In this document: one piece after another, positions 16,227-24,888 of the stretch
Layout: every line of letters begins with the position of its first letter
Position numbering within the stretch: the stretch's first letter is position 1
Source: JAVDCA01 sp035293985
GTDB taxonomy: Bacteria > Pseudomonadota > Alphaproteobacteria > Rhizobiales > Xanthobacteraceae
Length of the DNA stretch: 64,000 nucleotides
Reading direction: 5' to 3'
NCBI GenBank assembly: GCA_035293985.1
Contig: DATGLS010000040.1
Coordinates: forward strand, 128,912 to 192,911
Notes under the pieces: model-generated
What the model was told of the DNA's origin: nothing
What the model saw: only the letters and a program-made list of their open reading frames with translations
Databases searched by the model: none
Made by a program: the position numbers and the translations under genes

Positions 16227-17619
16227 CGGCCGGCTTGGCGTCCGGCAGCACCAGCAGCACTACCCAGTAGATCAGCAGCGGAGCGACCAGGACCGCCGAT
16301 GTATCGATGTAGCGGATGCTCGGCGCGCTCATGAAGATGGTCAGCACGCCGGCGCCGATGAACCACGTGATCGCCAGCATACCCATGACCGGAAGGTCGA
16401 GACGCGTGCGCGGCGCCGCGCCGGCCTGCCCGCGCGCGAGCAGGCGCCATGGCCACAGGATCGCGATCGCGACGACCGCCAGGGCGGCCGGAAGGTTCGT
16501 CACCAGCGAACGGCCCGCCACCCGGGTCGCCGCACCCACGATCCAGGCGGCGTAGCGGCCGGGCGAGGCGCGCACGACCGCAATGTCGAAGCGGGTCAAG
16601 CGCCGATTGAAAGCGACCCAGCTTTCGTTCGGCTGCCGGGTCGGCGCGATGATCTGGTAGATGCCGTCGTCGTGCGTGCGTGCCAGCACGTCGAAATAGC
16701 CGAGCGCCGCCGAGTAATAGGAGCGCTCGTTGCTGGCGTTGCGCGGAATGCCGATCATGCGTCCGCTCTCCTCCGCGGCGCGGCGCGCGGCGAGAACCTG
16801 CGCCGCGAAGGGTCGGATGTCGGAAGGCATCCGCGCCACCGTATCGCCCGACACGATGAGCGTCGCGAGGCCCGACATCGCAAAGCCGCCGAACGAGACG
16901 ATATTGAAGTCGCCGACCGTCGCGGCGCGCAGCGACGCGATGCCGAGGAACGGCGCGATCGACAGGCCGAGAATGGCGGCGGCGCGCACCAGACGAATTG
17001 AGTCGCAGCGGATCGCGCGCAGCACCACGTAGAGTCCCGGCAACGCTACGACCAGCAGCAGGAAGCTCGGCCGCAGCACATAAGCCGCGCCCGCGCTCAG
17101 GCACACCAGCCACCACGCCCAGCGGCGCGGCCGCGGATGGACGAGCTCGATGGTTGCACCCAGGGCGATCAGCCCGCAGGTGATCGACAGGAGCTCGGGA
17201 TGCACCCAGTTGGCGTCGATCAGGAAGGCGTTGGCGAGGAGAAGCGCGGCGCCCACGCTGAGCGTCGCGGCTGCCGAAAGGCCGAACCGGCGCAGTTGTG
17301 TGAGCAGAAACCAGGTCGCTGCCAGATAGGTCGCGATCTGAAAGGTCGGCACCGCGCGATAGCTGCCATGCCCAAGATCCAGCGCCGCGACGATCCAGCC
17401 ATAGAAGGGCGGGCGTGGCTCACCCAGCATCGCCGGATATCCGACGATCTGCAGATACCCCGGCGTGTCGGGCAGCATTTGCGGCACGAAGCGCCCCGCC
17501 GCGATCAGGATCGCGACGCTCACCGCCGTCATCACCGACAGGATCTTGATCTCGGTGCGAAACACGGTTCCCCGCTGCTGGCAGACGCGCCATATTCCGC
17601 GGGAGGTCGCGGACGTCAA
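16207..17619 (-). CDS. Polytopic membrane protein of unknown function (GT-C-like)
   Basis: The 470-residue protein has about ten to twelve hydrophobic helices and a soluble loop of ~100 residues (about 230-340). The first loop reads PDTPGYLQIVGYPAML, recalling the first-loop acidic motif of GT-C fold glycosyltransferases, but no family signature is certain. It follows the radical-SAM gene on the same strand with a 39-bp gap, so the two may form a transcription unit acting on a lipid or envelope component. The function is not assigned. Confidence 0.6.
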   Translation of the reverse strand: MTSATSRGIWRVCQQRGTVFRTEIKILSVMTAVSVAILIAAGRFVPQMLPDTPGYLQIVGYPAMLGEPRPPFYGWIVAALDLGHGSYRAVPTFQIATYLAATWFLLTQLRRFGLSAAATLSVGAALLLANAFLIDANWVHPELLSITCGLIALGATIELVHPRPRRWAWWLVCLSAGAAYVLRPSFLLLVVALPGLYVVLRAIRCDSIRLVRAAAILGLSIAPFLGIASLRAATVGDFNIVSFGGFAMSGLATLIVSGDTVARMPSDIRPFAAQVLAARRAAEESGRMIGIPRNASNERSYYSAALGYFDVLARTHDDGIYQIIAPTRQPNESWVAFNRRLTRFDIAVVRASPGRYAAWIVGAATRVAGRSLVTNLPAALAVVAIAILWPWRLLARGQAGAAPRTRLDLPVMGMLAITWFIGAGVLTIFMSAPSIRYIDTSAVLVAPLLIYWVVLLVLPDAKPAVSAAKP

Positions 17620-17658
17620 TCGGCGCCGGGTCGCACTCTCGAGGGCGGGAAGAAGCCG

Positions 17659-19215
17659 TCAACCCACGGCGGCGACGGGAGCGAGCGCGCGCTTGTCCTG
17701 CCGTACCACCTGATGGGCCGCCATCGACGGCTTGGACTTGACGAAGTCGTAGCGCGGCCAGCGCTCCGGCGCGTAGTAGTGCGACGCGAGCGCATCGCTC
17801 ACGGTCGGCCGGCTGAAATACTGCAGCGCGTAGTAGGCGTCCCAGAAGAACTCGCCGGTGCGGAGGCCGCGGCGGATGCGCCGCGCCCAGAACGCCGGAT
17901 TGGCGAAGATCGCCTTGCGGTGCGCGAGCTTCACGTATCGTTGGATCTGCTCGTAGGTGAGCGTCTTGTGCGCGAACAGCGGCTTCGTGGTGTAGATGAA
18001 ATATTCGTCCCAGTCGAAGCTGCGGATCAGCCCGTTCTTATTGTACTCGTTGAACATCGATGTGCCGGGAAACGCGATCGTGATGCCGAACTTCATCATG
18101 TCGACGGGCAGCGTGCGCGCGAACTCGATGGTGTCCATCATGGTCGCTTCGGTGTCGGGCGAGAGCCCGAGCATGAAGAAGCCGGTGACCTCGATGCCTG
18201 CCTTGCGCGCGCGCTCGACCGCGACCTTGCCGCCCTCGATCGACGCCTTGCCGCTCTTGCCGAATGACTTGAGCACCTTGTCGTTGCCGCTCTCGAAGCC
18301 GAACGACACGCGGTAGCAGCCGGCGCGGCGCATCAGGCGAAACAGCTCGTCGTCGGCGCTCTCGACCCGGATGCCGTTCGAGCAGGTCCACGCCATGTCG
18401 ACGCCGGTGCGTATGATCGCCTCGCACACCTGCATCGCCCAGTCTTTGTCGGACGTGAAGATGTCGTCGGCCAGCATGAACTCGCGGAAGCCGAGCCGGT
18501 GCATCAATCGCACCTCCTCGGCGCAGCGCTGCGGCGATTTCTTGCGGTAGCCGCGCGCCATGGTGATCTTGCTGGCGCAGAAATCGCACAGGAAGACGCA
18601 GCCGCGCGAGAACTCGGCCATGGTGATCGGCGGCCGCTTGCACAACAGTCGGGAGATCTGCCGGTAGTCCTCCAGCGGATAGAGGTCCCAGGCGGGCATC
18701 GGCAGGCCGTCGAGATCGGCGATCGGCGCCGCGAGCCCGCCGGAGCACGGCTTGCCATCCTCTCGGTACCACACGTTCTTCACGGTCGCGGGCTTGGCGC
18801 CGTCGCAGATCGCCGGAAACGAGACATCCGCCTCCGCGACGAAGACGAGGTCGAGCAGCGACTCGTGCAACGTCTCCTGCGGCAGCGCGGAGGGATGCGC
18901 GCCGCCGCCCACGACGACGATGTCCTTGGAAATGTCCTTGATCAGCACCGACATGTCGCGCAGCTGGTTCATCAGCGGCGTCGTCGCCGTGATTCCGACC
19001 ACGTCGGGCTTCTTGTCGAGGACGGTCTTGCGGATCAGGTCGACGTCGTAGGGCCGCCACGACAGGTCGAGGATGTCGACCTGATGGCCGCGCTCGCGGG
19101 CCGATGCCGCGATGGTGGCGAGGCCGAGCGTCGGATGGATCGGGTTGACGATGCCGCCACGCGCCCCGCCGTAGCTCGGCTGATAGGATGGATTGATGAG
19201 AAGGACCTGCCCCAC
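17659..19215 (-). CDS. B12-binding domain radical SAM protein
   Basis: The 518-residue protein has an N-terminal cobalamin-binding-like Rossmann domain (about residues 1-150: HPTLGLATIAASARERGHQV, VVGGGAHPSALP). A radical-SAM domain follows, whose 4Fe-4S cluster ligands are in CVFLCDFC (CxxxCxxC, near residue 205). Further blocks include DDIFTSD, FGFESGND and GFFMLGLSPDTE. Enzymes of this class methylate or rearrange unactivated carbons, as in hopanoid and chlorophyll biosynthesis. The DxHxxG B12 motif is not obvious, so cobalamin binding is uncertain. The substrate is unknown. Confidence 0.85.
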   Translation of the reverse strand: MGQVLLINPSYQPSYGGARGGIVNPIHPTLGLATIAASARERGHQVDILDLSWRPYDVDLIRKTVLDKKPDVVGITATTPLMNQLRDMSVLIKDISKDIVVVGGGAHPSALPQETLHESLLDLVFVAEADVSFPAICDGAKPATVKNVWYREDGKPCSGGLAAPIADLDGLPMPAWDLYPLEDYRQISRLLCKRPPITMAEFSRGCVFLCDFCASKITMARGYRKKSPQRCAEEVRLMHRLGFREFMLADDIFTSDKDWAMQVCEAIIRTGVDMAWTCSNGIRVESADDELFRLMRRAGCYRVSFGFESGNDKVLKSFGKSGKASIEGGKVAVERARKAGIEVTGFFMLGLSPDTEATMMDTIEFARTLPVDMMKFGITIAFPGTSMFNEYNKNGLIRSFDWDEYFIYTTKPLFAHKTLTYEQIQRYVKLAHRKAIFANPAFWARRIRRGLRTGEFFWDAYYALQYFSRPTVSDALASHYYAPERWPRYDFVKSKPSMAAHQVVRQDKRALAPVAAVG

Positions 19216-19375
19216 GCGACCCCCGCCACGCTACCGTTAACAAAACTATAACGGCAGGCTGCGCGCGAAGCCAGTCGCGCAACAGACAGACGGTTAATTG
19301 CTGGAGGAACCCGCCAAGCGACTGGCTGGCCACGCAAAACGGCGCCGGTCGAGCGAGACCGGCGGGGGCGTCACG

Positions 19376-21586
19376 CTACGCCGCCGCCTGCCGCTTGGGT
19401 CCGAAGCGGCCGTAGAAGGTCTCGCCCTTCTGGGCCATGTCGGTCAGCAGCTTGTTCGGCGCAAATCTTGTTCCGTATTTCTTGGCCAATGCCTCGCACA
19501 GCGCCACGAACCGCTTGGTCCCCATCATATCGATGTAGGACAGTGTTCCGCCGGCGAACGGTGCAAAGCCGAAGCCGAGGATCGAGCCGACATCCGCCTC
19601 GCGCACGTCGGTCAGCACCTTCTCCTCGAAGCAGCGCGCCGTCTCCAGCGCCTGGATGCCGAGCAGGCGGTGTTTGAGCTCGGTGAGGTCGATCTTGTCG
19701 GGGTCGAGCTTGCGCACCTGCAGGTCGGCGAGCCCCGGCCACAGCCTTTTCGGCCCCTGCTCGGGATAGTCGTAGAAGCCCTTGCCGTTCTTGCGGCCGT
19801 AGCGCCCGCGCTTCTCCACCATCTCGCCGAGCAGCACTTTCTCGCGCGGGTCGATCGCGGTTGGGCCGAGATCGGCCTCCGTCGCCTTGAGGATCTTCCA
19901 GGCGAGATCGACCGCGACCTCGTCGTTGAGCGCGAGCGGCCCCACCGGCATGCCGGCCATGCGGCCGACGTTCTCGATCATGGCGGCGGGAATGCCCTCG
20001 GTGAGCATCAGGTGCCCTTCGCGCAGGTAGGTGCCGACCACGCGCGAGGTGTAGAAGCCGCGCGAGTCGTTCACCACGATCGGCGTCTTGCGGATCGTCC
20101 GCACATAGTCGAGCGCGGTCGCGAGCGCGACCTCGCCGGTCTTCTTGCCGAGGATGACCTCGACCAGCATCATCTTCTCGACCGGCGAAAAGAAGTGAAT
20201 GCCGATGAAGCGGCTCGGATCGGTGAAGCTCTCCGCCAGCGAGGTGATCGGCAGCGTCGAGGTGTTCGACCCGAAGATGACGCCGGGCCCCATTGCGGCC
20301 TGCGCCTTCTTGATCGTCTCGGCCTTGACGGTGCGGTCCTCGAACACGGCTTCGATGACGAGGTCGCAGGTCTTGAGCGCCCCATAGTCGGCACCGGCCG
20401 CGATGCGCTTGAGCACCGCGTCGCGGTCGGCGGCGCTGGCTCGCCCCTTGTCGACCAGCTCGCTGATCAGCTTCTGCGACAGCGCCTTGCCCTTGTCGGC
20501 GGTCGCCTGGTCGCGGTCGATCAGCACCACCTCGAGCCCCGATGCGGCCGTGACGTAGCCGATGCTCGCGCCCATGAAGCCGGCGCCGATGATGCCGATC
20601 CGCCTGAGCTTGCTCGGCGGCACCGACGTCGGCCGGCGCATCCCCTTGTTGATGTCCTGCATGGAGACGAACAGCGTGCGCATCATCGCGGCCGCTTCCG
20701 GCGAGCGCAGGATCTTTGCGAAGTAGCGTGACTCGACCCGCAGGGCGACGTCGATCGGCAACTGCAGGCCCTCGTAGACCACCTGCAGGATCGCGCGCGC
20801 CGCCGGATAATTGTCGTAGGTCTCCTTGCGGTAGGTCGCGTTGATCGCTGGGAACGTCATCATCCCGGCCTTCGAGTACACCGGCCCGCCGGGCAGGCGG
20901 AAACCGTCCATATCCCATGGTGCCTTGGCGTTCGGATTGGCCTTCGCCCACTCCTTGGCGGTTTTGATCAGGTCGGCGGAAGGCACCACCGCATCGACGA
21001 ACCTCATCGCCTTGGCGCGGTCGATGCTGACCGGGTCGCCCTTGAGCAGGAAGCGTAGCGCGTCGGGAGGCGGCAGGATGCGCGATACACGCGTCGTACC
21101 GCCGGCGCCGGGAATCAGTCCCACTTTGACTTCCGGCAGGCCGAGCATCGTCCGCGGATTGGCCGCGGCGACGCGAAAGTGGCAGGCGAGAACGAGCTCG
21201 AAGCCGCCGCCGACCGCGGTGCCGTTGATCGCCGCCGCCCACGGCTTGCCGCACGTCTCGAGCCGCCGGTAGAGCAGGGAAAGCTTGCGGCTCTCCTCGA
21301 ACAGCGCCGTCACGGCGGCTTCCGGCCCTTTGGTCTTGCCGAATTCCGCGAACACGCGACCGAGGCTTTCCAGCATGGTCAGGTCGGCGCCAGCCGAAAA
21401 CGCTTCCTTGCCGGAGGTGATGACCGCGCCCTTGATCGCGGCATCGCTCGCCACCTGCTCGACGATCGCGGCGAGCTCCTCGATCACCTTGCGGTCGATC
21501 ACGTTCATCGAGCGCCCGGGCGAATCCCAGGTGACCAGCGCGATCCCGTCGCCGTCGATGTCGAGCTTGAAGTGCTGGAAGGGCAT
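19376..21586 (-). CDS. Fused enoyl-CoA hydratase / 3-hydroxyacyl-CoA dehydrogenase (FadB/FadJ-type)
   Basis: The 736-residue protein is the alpha subunit of the beta-oxidation complex. Residues ~1-200 form a crotonase domain with oxyanion-hole GGADL and both catalytic glutamates in context (GGGFELVLACH and LPEVKVGLIPGAGG). Residues ~325 onward form an NAD-binding domain (IGIIGAGFMGASIGYVTA), then the 3HCDH C-terminal domain with HFFSPVEKMMLVEVI. It hydrates enoyl-CoA and oxidises the hydroxyacyl product. The start MPFQHFKLDIDG at 21586 is chosen; the open frame extends upstream through a repeat. The thiolase partner gene lies just beyond the cupin gene. Confidence 0.95.
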   Translation of the reverse strand: MPFQHFKLDIDGDGIALVTWDSPGRSMNVIDRKVIEELAAIVEQVASDAAIKGAVITSGKEAFSAGADLTMLESLGRVFAEFGKTKGPEAAVTALFEESRKLSLLYRRLETCGKPWAAAINGTAVGGGFELVLACHFRVAAANPRTMLGLPEVKVGLIPGAGGTTRVSRILPPPDALRFLLKGDPVSIDRAKAMRFVDAVVPSADLIKTAKEWAKANPNAKAPWDMDGFRLPGGPVYSKAGMMTFPAINATYRKETYDNYPAARAILQVVYEGLQLPIDVALRVESRYFAKILRSPEAAAMMRTLFVSMQDINKGMRRPTSVPPSKLRRIGIIGAGFMGASIGYVTAASGLEVVLIDRDQATADKGKALSQKLISELVDKGRASAADRDAVLKRIAAGADYGALKTCDLVIEAVFEDRTVKAETIKKAQAAMGPGVIFGSNTSTLPITSLAESFTDPSRFIGIHFFSPVEKMMLVEVILGKKTGEVALATALDYVRTIRKTPIVVNDSRGFYTSRVVGTYLREGHLMLTEGIPAAMIENVGRMAGMPVGPLALNDEVAVDLAWKILKATEADLGPTAIDPREKVLLGEMVEKRGRYGRKNGKGFYDYPEQGPKRLWPGLADLQVRKLDPDKIDLTELKHRLLGIQALETARCFEEKVLTDVREADVGSILGFGFAPFAGGTLSYIDMMGTKRFVALCEALAKKYGTRFAPNKLLTDMAQKGETFYGRFGPKRQAAA

Positions 21587-21607
21587 TCTCACTGCTCCGT
21601 GTCGTAG

Positions 21608-21684
21608 GGGTGGGCAAAGCGAAGCGTGCCCACCGTTGATCACGCGTGGGCACGGCGCGTTGCGCGCCTTTGGTTTGCCCACCC
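21608..21684. repeat. Palindromic intergenic repeat, family B (gggtgggcaaa)
   Basis: The ends GGGTGGGCAAA (21608-21618) and TTTGCCCACCC (21674-21684) are exact inverted copies, with an inner pair around gcgtgcccac/gtgggcacggcg. A degenerate second copy is at 37878-37958. Confidence 0.8.
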
Positions 21685-21701
21685 GACGGAACTCCTCGCT
21701 C

Positions 21702-22184
21702 TCACCGCTTTGTTTCCGGGTACGGCGTGCCGTCCTTGTGGACATAGCGGGCGCCTTTGCCGTCGCTGCGTTCCGCCCGCATGTCGATGTCCGAGTAGGT
21801 CGCGACCTCGCGCGGCGAGCGCGTGCCGATCTCGAGAAAGACCGCATCGCGGCTCGACCGGTTGATCAATCGGTGGCCGTTGGGCACGCCGGCCTTCCAG
21901 CCGACCGCGTCGCCCGGCTCGAGGATGGTCTCGCCGTCGTCTTCCGCCAGAACGACCTCGCCCTCCAGCATGTAGACGAACTCGTCCTCGTTCTGGTGCC
22001 AGTGGCGCTGCGAGGAGGCGGCGCCGGGCTTGAGCCGGCAGAGGTTCACGCCGAACTGGTCGAGCCCAACGGCATTGCCGAGCCGCTTGCGCTCGCGTCC
22101 GACGATCTCGCGGCTGAACTCTTCCGGGTAGTTGCTGTGCGTCTCGGCAGGGAGCTTGTCGATATCGATCTTGGGCATGGTCAT
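21702..22184 (-). CDS. Cupin-domain protein
   Basis: The 160-residue single-domain cupin has HWHQNEDEFVYMLEGEV (metal ligands His, His, Glu expected) and a second motif GVPNGHRLIN. The start overlaps the thiolase stop by four bases (ATGA), so the two are co-translated. Small cupins of this kind are often annotated as sugar-binding or dioxygenase-like; here the context is fatty-acid breakdown. It could be a small enzyme acting on a CoA intermediate or a ligand-binding protein. The function is not assigned. Confidence 0.85.
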   Translation of the reverse strand: MTMPKIDIDKLPAETHSNYPEEFSREIVGRERKRLGNAVGLDQFGVNLCRLKPGAASSQRHWHQNEDEFVYMLEGEVVLAEDDGETILEPGDAVGWKAGVPNGHRLINRSSRDAVFLEIGTRSPREVATYSDIDMRAERSDGKGARYVHKDGTPYPETKR

Positions 22185-23389
22185 ACTCGCTCGATGATGG
22201 TCGCCGTGCCCATGCCGATGCCGATGCACAGCGTGACCAGCGCGGTCGAGAGCTTGCGCCGCTCGAGCTCGTCGAGCGCGGTGCCGAGGATCATGGCGCC
22301 GGTCGCGCCGAGCGGGTGACCCATCGCGATCGCGCCCCCGTTGACGTTGACCTTGCCGGGGTCGAGCTTGAACGCCTGCAGATAGCGCAGCACCACCGAC
22401 GCGAACGCCTCGTTGACCTCGAACAGGTCGATGTCGGGGATCTTCATCCCGGCGCGCTTGAGCACCTTCTCGGTGACGTCGACCGGGCCGGTGAGCATGA
22501 TCGCGGGCTCCGAGCCGATGTTGGCGAAGGCCTTGATGCGGGCCCGCGGCTTGAGGCCGGCCTTGCTGCCCGCCTCCCGGCTGCCGATCAGCACCGCGGC
22601 GGCGCCGTCGACGATGCCGGACGAGTTGCCGGCGTGATGCACGTGGTTGATCGCCTCGACCTCGGGATGCGCCTGCACGGCGACCGCATCGAATCCGGCG
22701 AGCTCGCCCATCTGCGCGAAGGACGGCTGCAGCGATGCTAGCGACTGCATCGTGGTGCTCGGGCGCATGTGCTCGTCCTTGGCCAGCAGGGTGAGGCCGT
22801 TCACGTCGCGCACCGGCTGCACCGAGTGCTTGAAGCGTCCGTCGTCCCAGGCGGCCGCCGCGCGCTTCTGGCTCTCGACCGCATAGGCGTCGACATCGTC
22901 GCGCGAGAAGCCGTATTTGGTCGCGATCAGGTCGGCCGAGATGCCCTGCGGCAGGAAGTAGGACTTGAGCGCGATCGCGGGATCGACCGGCCAGGCGCCG
23001 CCGGCGGCGCCGATGCCGACCCGGCTCATCGATTCGACGCCGCCGCCGATCGTCATCTCGTGCTGGCCGGACATCACCTCGGCGGCCGCGAAGTTCACTG
23101 CGTCGAGGCCGGAGGCGCAGAAGCGGTTGATCTGCACGCCCGGCACGCCGTTGCCGTAATCGGCGCAGATCGCCGCCACCCGCGCGATGTCGCCGCCCGC
23201 CTCGCCGACCGGGTCGACGCAGCCGAGCACCACGTCGTCGACCTGGGCCGTATCGAGCTTGTTGCGCACTTTCAGCGCCGCCAGCGTCTGCGTCGCGAGG
23301 TTGAGCGCGGTCACCTCGTGCAGGGCGCCGTCCGCCTTGCCGCGCCCGCGCGGCGTGCGCACGTGATCGTAGATGAAGGCGTCGGGCAT
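22181..23389 (-). CDS. Acetyl-CoA acyltransferase (thiolase, FadA-like)
   Basis: The 402-residue enzyme cleaves 3-ketoacyl-CoA with CoA, the last step of beta-oxidation. Catalytic residues are visible: Cys91 in INRFCASGLDAV, His in GGAIAMGHPLGATG, and the second Cys in LCIGIGMG. The length is typical. It is the probable beta-subunit partner of the fused hydratase/dehydrogenase encoded downstream on the same strand. Confidence 0.95.
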   Translation of the reverse strand: MPDAFIYDHVRTPRGRGKADGALHEVTALNLATQTLAALKVRNKLDTAQVDDVVLGCVDPVGEAGGDIARVAAICADYGNGVPGVQINRFCASGLDAVNFAAAEVMSGQHEMTIGGGVESMSRVGIGAAGGAWPVDPAIALKSYFLPQGISADLIATKYGFSRDDVDAYAVESQKRAAAAWDDGRFKHSVQPVRDVNGLTLLAKDEHMRPSTTMQSLASLQPSFAQMGELAGFDAVAVQAHPEVEAINHVHHAGNSSGIVDGAAAVLIGSREAGSKAGLKPRARIKAFANIGSEPAIMLTGPVDVTEKVLKRAGMKIPDIDLFEVNEAFASVVLRYLQAFKLDPGKVNVNGGAIAMGHPLGATGAMILGTALDELERRKLSTALVTLCIGIGMGTATIIERV

Positions 23390-23409
23390 GAGGTCTCTCC
23401 GGGTCCACC

Positions 23410-23492
23410 GTCATGCCCGGCCTTGCGCCCGGCATCCACGTCTTCTTCCCTGCGGCAAAGACGTGGATGGCCGGGCCAAGCCCGGCCATGAC
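23410..23492. repeat. Palindromic intergenic repeat, family C (gtcatgcccggc)
   Basis: GTCATGCCCGGC at 23410 pairs with GCCCGGCCATGAC ending at 23492, and inner arms catccacgtctt/aagacgtggatg extend the stem. It fills most of the gap between thiolase and the acyl-CoA dehydrogenase. This 'tcatgcccgg...ccgggcatga' style is widespread in Bradyrhizobium-like genomes. Confidence 0.8.
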
Positions 23493-23506
23493 AGTCACTT
23501 AAGATG

Positions 23507-24664
23507 CTACAATCCTCTTGCGATCAAGAGCTTCATGATCTCGTTCGTCCCCGCGTAGATGCGCATCACGCGCGCGTCGCGATAGAGGCGCGAGATCGGG
23601 TACTCGTCCATATAGCCATAACCACCGAACAATTGCAGGCAGCGGTCGACCAGCGTGCCGAGCAGGTCGGTGAGACGGTATTTCGCCATCGACGCGGTCG
23701 CGCTATCGAGCTTGCCCTCGAGGTGCAGCCCGATGCAGTAATCGAGGAAGACCTTGGCGATCGTCGCCTCGGTCTTGCATTCGGCCAGCACGAACTGGGT
23801 GTTCTGGAATTCGATGATCTTCTTGCCGAAGGCTTGCCGCTCCTTGACATACGCGATGGTGAGCTCGAGCGCGCGCTCCATCATCGCCACCGCGTGAGTC
23901 GCGACGATCAGCCGCTCCTGCGGCAGTTCGCTCATCAGCTGGGCAAAGCCCTGGCCTTCCTCGGTGCCGAGCAGGCTCGCGGCGGGCAGCGCCACGTCGT
24001 CGAAGAAGAGCTCGGAGGTGTCGGCCGCGTGGAGGCCGAGCTTCTTGAGCTTGCGGCCGCGGCGAAAGCCCTGCGCGTCGTCGGTCTCGACCACCATCAG
24101 CGAGACGCCCTTCGCCCGCTCGCCCGGATCGGTCTTGGCGACCACGATGATCAGGTTGGCGTGCTGGCCGTTGGTGATGAAGGTCTTGGCGCCGTTGAGC
24201 ACGTAGCCGTTGCCGCTCTTCTTCGCCGACGTGCGCACGGCTTGCAGGTCGGAGCCGGTGCCGGGCTCGGTCATCGCGATGGCGCCGACGAGCTCGCCGG
24301 TCGCGAGCTTCGGCAGCCAGCGCTGCTTCTGCTCCTCGGTGCCGTAGTGCAGGATATAGGGCGCGACGATCGCCGAATGCAGCTGCGCGCCGAAGGCGTC
24401 GAAGCCGGCGAGGCTGATCTCGCGGATGATCACCGCCTCGTGCGCGAAGGTGCCGCCCGCCCCGCCATAGGCCTCCGGCATCGCGGCGCACAGCAGGCCG
24501 GCGGCGCCCGTCCTGGTCCACACCTCGCGCTCGTACATCCCCTCGTCGTGCCAGCGGTCGAGGTGAGGCGTGAACTCCGCCCGCATGAACCGGCGCGCCT
24601 GCTCCTCGAGCAGGACGAGATCCTCGGTCATCCAGGCCGGGCGGGCCACGTTGAGGGCGGTCAT
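23507..24664 (-). CDS. Acyl-CoA dehydrogenase (isovaleryl/long-chain-like active site)
   Basis: The 385-residue FAD enzyme makes the first alpha-beta oxidation of acyl-CoA. Motifs include AMTEPGTGSDLQAVRT and FITNGQHANL for FAD/substrate binding, and GGYGYMDEYPISRLYRD. At the position where MCAD has its catalytic Glu (YEGT), this protein reads YAGTNEI, but a Glu is present in the LPQERL segment, as in isovaleryl-CoA and long-chain dehydrogenases. This hints at branched or long substrates. The start MTALNVARPAW at 24664 is chosen. It is transcribed towards thiolase and probably belongs to the same group. Confidence 0.93.
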   Translation of the reverse strand: MTALNVARPAWMTEDLVLLEEQARRFMRAEFTPHLDRWHDEGMYEREVWTRTGAAGLLCAAMPEAYGGAGGTFAHEAVIIREISLAGFDAFGAQLHSAIVAPYILHYGTEEQKQRWLPKLATGELVGAIAMTEPGTGSDLQAVRTSAKKSGNGYVLNGAKTFITNGQHANLIIVVAKTDPGERAKGVSLMVVETDDAQGFRRGRKLKKLGLHAADTSELFFDDVALPAASLLGTEEGQGFAQLMSELPQERLIVATHAVAMMERALELTIAYVKERQAFGKKIIEFQNTQFVLAECKTEATIAKVFLDYCIGLHLEGKLDSATASMAKYRLTDLLGTLVDRCLQLFGGYGYMDEYPISRLYRDARVMRIYAGTNEIMKLLIARGL

Positions 24665-24888
24665 GGGTCGGCAGAATCGCTCTCGTGCGTCAACATTACT
24701 AAACCGCAATTATGCGAGGGTCACGCACGGTGTTGTCTGGGGCTACAGAAGTTGCCATGTGCTAGCATGCGTGAGGCCGGCCGAGCATTTCGCGACGCGC
24801 GGTCGCAACCATCGGACCCGCCTTATTTTCGGCGGTCAGCCATATTTTGTGCGGACCCAAGCTCCGCTGTCGCCGACGGAAACATGCC

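Noticed and set aside
19371..21653. 760-codon minus-strand open frame
   Set aside because: Shadow frame of the fused hydratase/dehydrogenase gene on the same strand.
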